The position numbers and the translations under genes were made by a program. From contig JBOGWX010000048.1 of assembly GCA_050694055.1 (NCBI GenBank), positions 1 through 8,317 on the forward strand: a stretch of 8,317 nucleotides of DNA. Direction: 5' to 3'. The notes beneath the pieces are model-generated. The model saw only the letters and a program-made list of their open reading frames with translations. It was not told the DNA's origin and did no database searches. The stretch comes from WHSV01 sp050694055 (GTDB lineage Bacteria > Actinomycetota > CADDZG01 > WHSQ01). Positions 6,491 to 8,317 of the stretch are shown here, one piece after another; within the stretch, counting starts at the first letter, position 1, and each line of letters begins with the position of its first letter.

Positions 6491-7224
6491 GTGGAGAGAT
6501 GCCCATGGAGAACCTGCCAGAACATCCAGTATGAGTCGCGGTGTGGGGAATGGCCTGCGCCGGCGAGCACCTGGAAGGTGACATTCGGATTCGCCGCGGC
6601 GATCCGCTCGCCCATGTCGGGGGTGACCAGTGCGTTCTCCCCGGGATCGGCCGCGATGAGCAGCGTGGGGCAATCGAGCTCCATCGCCATGGGGACCACA
6701 TCCCACGGTTGGTTCTCCAGGGCGGTGCGCCGCACGATCTCCGGGCTCGACGCCTCGAGCGCTTCCGCCTTGATGCGAGCGTCCTGCGGGTGCCATCTCG
6801 GGTTCTTGACAAGGACGGCACCCGCGCTCGGATCCTCGAAAGGCTCCGTATATTCGGCGATGAAACGCTCCGGCTCAGACAGGCGCAGCAACGGGTCTTC
6901 GAGCACGAGGCGACCTGCAAAGCTGCGGTCCGTCGTTTGGGCGACGACGGCGATGGCTCCGCCCAGCGAGTGGCCCACAACAAGGTCCCACTCGCGGTCG
7001 AGTGCCAGCACATCGGCCGCGTAGGAGGCGAGGAGGTAGTCGTCCCCCCGCGGACTGTCGCCATGGCCGCGCAGGTCGGGTGCGGCAACCCGGTAGCCGG
7101 CTCTTGCCATCTCCGCACCCACGCGCCACCAACTCCGCCCCGAGGAAGTTAAGCCGTGGAGCAGCAAGGCGCGGGGACCTCGTTCACCCCATTCGAGAGT
7201 TGCTAGCTGCAGTTGCTCACCCAT
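6487..7224 (-). CDS. alpha/beta-fold hydrolase of unknown substrate
   Basis: This 245-residue protein has the full alpha/beta-hydrolase signature. The oxyanion-hole motif LLHGLTSSG is at residues 21-29 and DLRGHGDS at 50-57. The nucleophile elbow GHSLGG has Ser86, the likely acid is Asp193 in IAADPGE, and the catalytic His225 is in GAGHSPHRD. There is no signal peptide, so it is probably cytoplasmic. Family members include esterases, lipases, epoxide hydrolases and C-C hydrolases, and the sequence alone does not choose among them. It lies 21 bases downstream of moaA and overlaps the DUF971 start by 4 bases, so the three genes probably form one transcript. A functional tie to molybdopterin or Fe-S assembly is possible but unsupported. 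The ATG at 7222-7224 has only a weak purine run just upstream. Confidence 0.92.
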   Translation of the reverse strand: MGEQLQLATLEWGERGPRALLLHGLTSSGRSWWRVGAEMARAGYRVAAPDLRGHGDSPRGDDYLLASYAADVLALDREWDLVVGHSLGGAIAVVAQTTDRSFAGRLVLEDPLLRLSEPERFIAEYTEPFEDPSAGAVLVKNPRWHPQDARIKAEALEASSPEIVRRTALENQPWDVVPMAMELDCPTLLIAADPGENALVTPDMGERIAAANPNVTFQVLAGAGHSPHRDSYWMFWQVLHGHLST

Positions 7225-7245
7225 CTCTTCGGGCGGAAGGACGCG

Positions 7246-8250
7246 TCAGCCGCCGATGTAGGACATCTCTATCTTCTCGAGCCCGGCGGTCTCGGACGAG
7301 CGAATCTCCGAGTACCGATCGTCGCGCACCCTCCAGAGCGCCGCGACGGCCTTAGCGAGCTCGTGGTCGGGGGTCCCGCTGCGGACGAGCTCGCGCAGGT
7401 CGTGTCCCCGGCTTGCGAACAGGCAGGTGTACAGCTTGCCCTCGGCCGATATGCGCGCGCGCGTGCAGTCCGAGCAGAAGGGCTGCGTCACCGAAGCGAT
7501 GATGCCGATCTCGCCCCCGCCGTCCTTGTAGCGGTAACGATTGGCGACCTCGCCCCGATAGTTGGGATCGACCGGCTCGATCGGCATCTCGGCGTCGATC
7601 CTCGCCACGATTTCTCGAGCGGGGACGACGTCGTCGAGCCGCCAGCCGTTGGTACTGCCCACGTCCATGTACTCGATGAAGCGGACGATGTGACCTGTGC
7701 CGTGGAAGTACCGGCCCATCGGAAGGACGCTGTCCTCGTTCATCCCGCGTTTCAGCACCATGTTGATCTTGACGGGACCGAGGCCGGCAACCGCGGCCGC
7801 CTCGATGCCCCCGAGAACCCGCGCTACGGGAAAATCGACGTCGTTCATCGCCTTGAAGACATCGTCGTCGAGCGAATCGAGACTCACCGTGACTCGCCCC
7901 AATCCGGCCTCCGCGAGCGCTCTCGCTCGCGTGGCCAGCATCGATCCGTTGGTCGTCAGAGCGAGATCGGGGCCGTCAATGGCCGCCAGCATCTGGATGA
8001 GCCGCTCGATGTCGCGGCGCACGAGGGGCTCTCCTCCTGTGAGACGGATCTTGCTCACCCCGAGGTCCACGAAGATGCGTGCGACGCGCTCGATCTCTTC
8101 GAAGGTCAGAAGCTCGGCGCGTTCGAGGAACTGGTAGTCGCGCCCGAACACTTCTTTGGGCATGCAATAAACGCAACGAAAGTTGCAGCGGTCGGTTACC
8201 GATATACGCAGATCGCGCAGCGGCCGTCCAAGAGTGTCGATCGCAGCCAT
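7246..8250 (-). CDS. moaA: GTP 3',8-cyclase MoaA, radical SAM enzyme of molybdopterin synthesis
   Basis: MoaA converts GTP to 3',8-cyclo-7,8-dihydro-GTP, the first committed step to molybdenum cofactor, working with MoaC. The 334-residue protein has the radical-SAM cluster CNFRCVYC (C22, C26, C29), the SAM-binding motif LTGGEPL near residues 70-76 and the second cluster PFCSDCTRAR (C259, C262) with C276. It ends with the family's Gly-Gly tail (IEMSYIGG), needed in MoaA for catalysis. The ATG at 8248-8250 is chosen over the adjacent TTG at 8251-8253 because AGGA (8258-8261) is 7 bases upstream of it. It heads a minus-strand cluster with the hydrolase and DUF971 genes. The formate dehydrogenase in the same window needs this cofactor, which makes the neighbourhood coherent. 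Confidence 0.97.
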   Translation of the reverse strand: MAAIDTLGRPLRDLRISVTDRCNFRCVYCMPKEVFGRDYQFLERAELLTFEEIERVARIFVDLGVSKIRLTGGEPLVRRDIERLIQMLAAIDGPDLALTTNGSMLATRARALAEAGLGRVTVSLDSLDDDVFKAMNDVDFPVARVLGGIEAAAVAGLGPVKINMVLKRGMNEDSVLPMGRYFHGTGHIVRFIEYMDVGSTNGWRLDDVVPAREIVARIDAEMPIEPVDPNYRGEVANRYRYKDGGGEIGIIASVTQPFCSDCTRARISAEGKLYTCLFASRGHDLRELVRSGTPDHELAKAVAALWRVRDDRYSEIRSSETAGLEKIEMSYIGG

Positions 8251-8317
8251 CAACGTATCCTGCCACTCAAGTGGGAGATGACCAACAATCAGTTCAAGCT
8301 CAGGCGTTCAGCAGCCG
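8251..8317 (-). other. moaA upstream sequence at the right window edge
   Basis: This 67-base stretch contains the moaA ribosome-binding site (AGGA, 8258-8261) and a short palindrome CCACTCAAGTGG (8263-8274). The minus strand reads RLLNA then TGA at 8300-8302, which could be the last codons of an upstream co-directional gene. Six codons are too few to support a call. No promoter was recognised. Confidence 0.35.

Noticed and set aside
6170..6796. A longer 208-codon version of the DUF971 gene
   Set aside because: The extra N-terminal part is out of frame within the hydrolase gene and has no conserved sequence. The ATG at 6488-6490 gives the usual family length and an ATGA overlap.
8300..8317. 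End of an upstream minus-strand gene
   Set aside because: Only five codons and a stop are visible, which is too little to distinguish from chance.

Overview
The window is a high-GC bacterial chromosomal segment carrying a membrane-bound, selenocysteine-containing respiratory formate dehydrogenase of the FdnGHI type, next to genes for Fe-S and molybdenum-cofactor biogenesis. The tightly packed genes and the N-terminal and central sequence style of the Mrp/ApbC ATPase suggest an actinobacterium, probably an uncultured or little-studied lineage. This taxonomic guess is inference only; no rRNA or other marker gene is present.

Left part (1-4859, all minus strand): a compact operon read right to left as fdnG (catalytic alpha subunit with Tat signal), fdnH (four-cluster ferredoxin-like beta subunit) and fdnI (cytochrome b gamma subunit). 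It is followed by the 5' part of a gene that runs off the left edge and may encode the accessory protein FdhE. The fdnG frame is interrupted by one UGA codon at 4263-4265. It sits exactly where E. coli FdnG has selenocysteine and is followed by a hairpin with the geometry of a bacterial SECIS element. The gene is therefore intact, not a pseudogene and not two genes.

Middle (4860-5014): a short divergent intergenic region between fdnG and mrp. It holds a GC-rich 8-bp hairpin just upstream of the fdnG ribosome-binding site, a perfect 11-bp tandem repeat, and spaced copies of a GACYAGTTAG-like element. These are candidate regulatory sites for one or both transcripts.

Right part: mrp (plus strand, 5015-6163) converges, with a 6-base gap, on a minus-strand cluster moaA > alpha/beta hydrolase > DUF971 protein. 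The Mrp protein contains no cysteine at all, although the family is known for Fe-S carrier activity. The adjacent small DUF971 protein carries two CxCxxC motifs.

Taken together, the enzyme needs molybdopterin (MoaA performs the first step), five [4Fe-4S] clusters (Mrp is a candidate assembly factor), selenocysteine (SelABC machinery not in this window) and probably FdhE. The window thus groups a formate-oxidising, quinone-reducing complex with part of its cofactor supply. No RNA genes, CRISPR arrays, insertion sequences or phage genes were seen, and no gene-free stretch exceeds about 155 bases.
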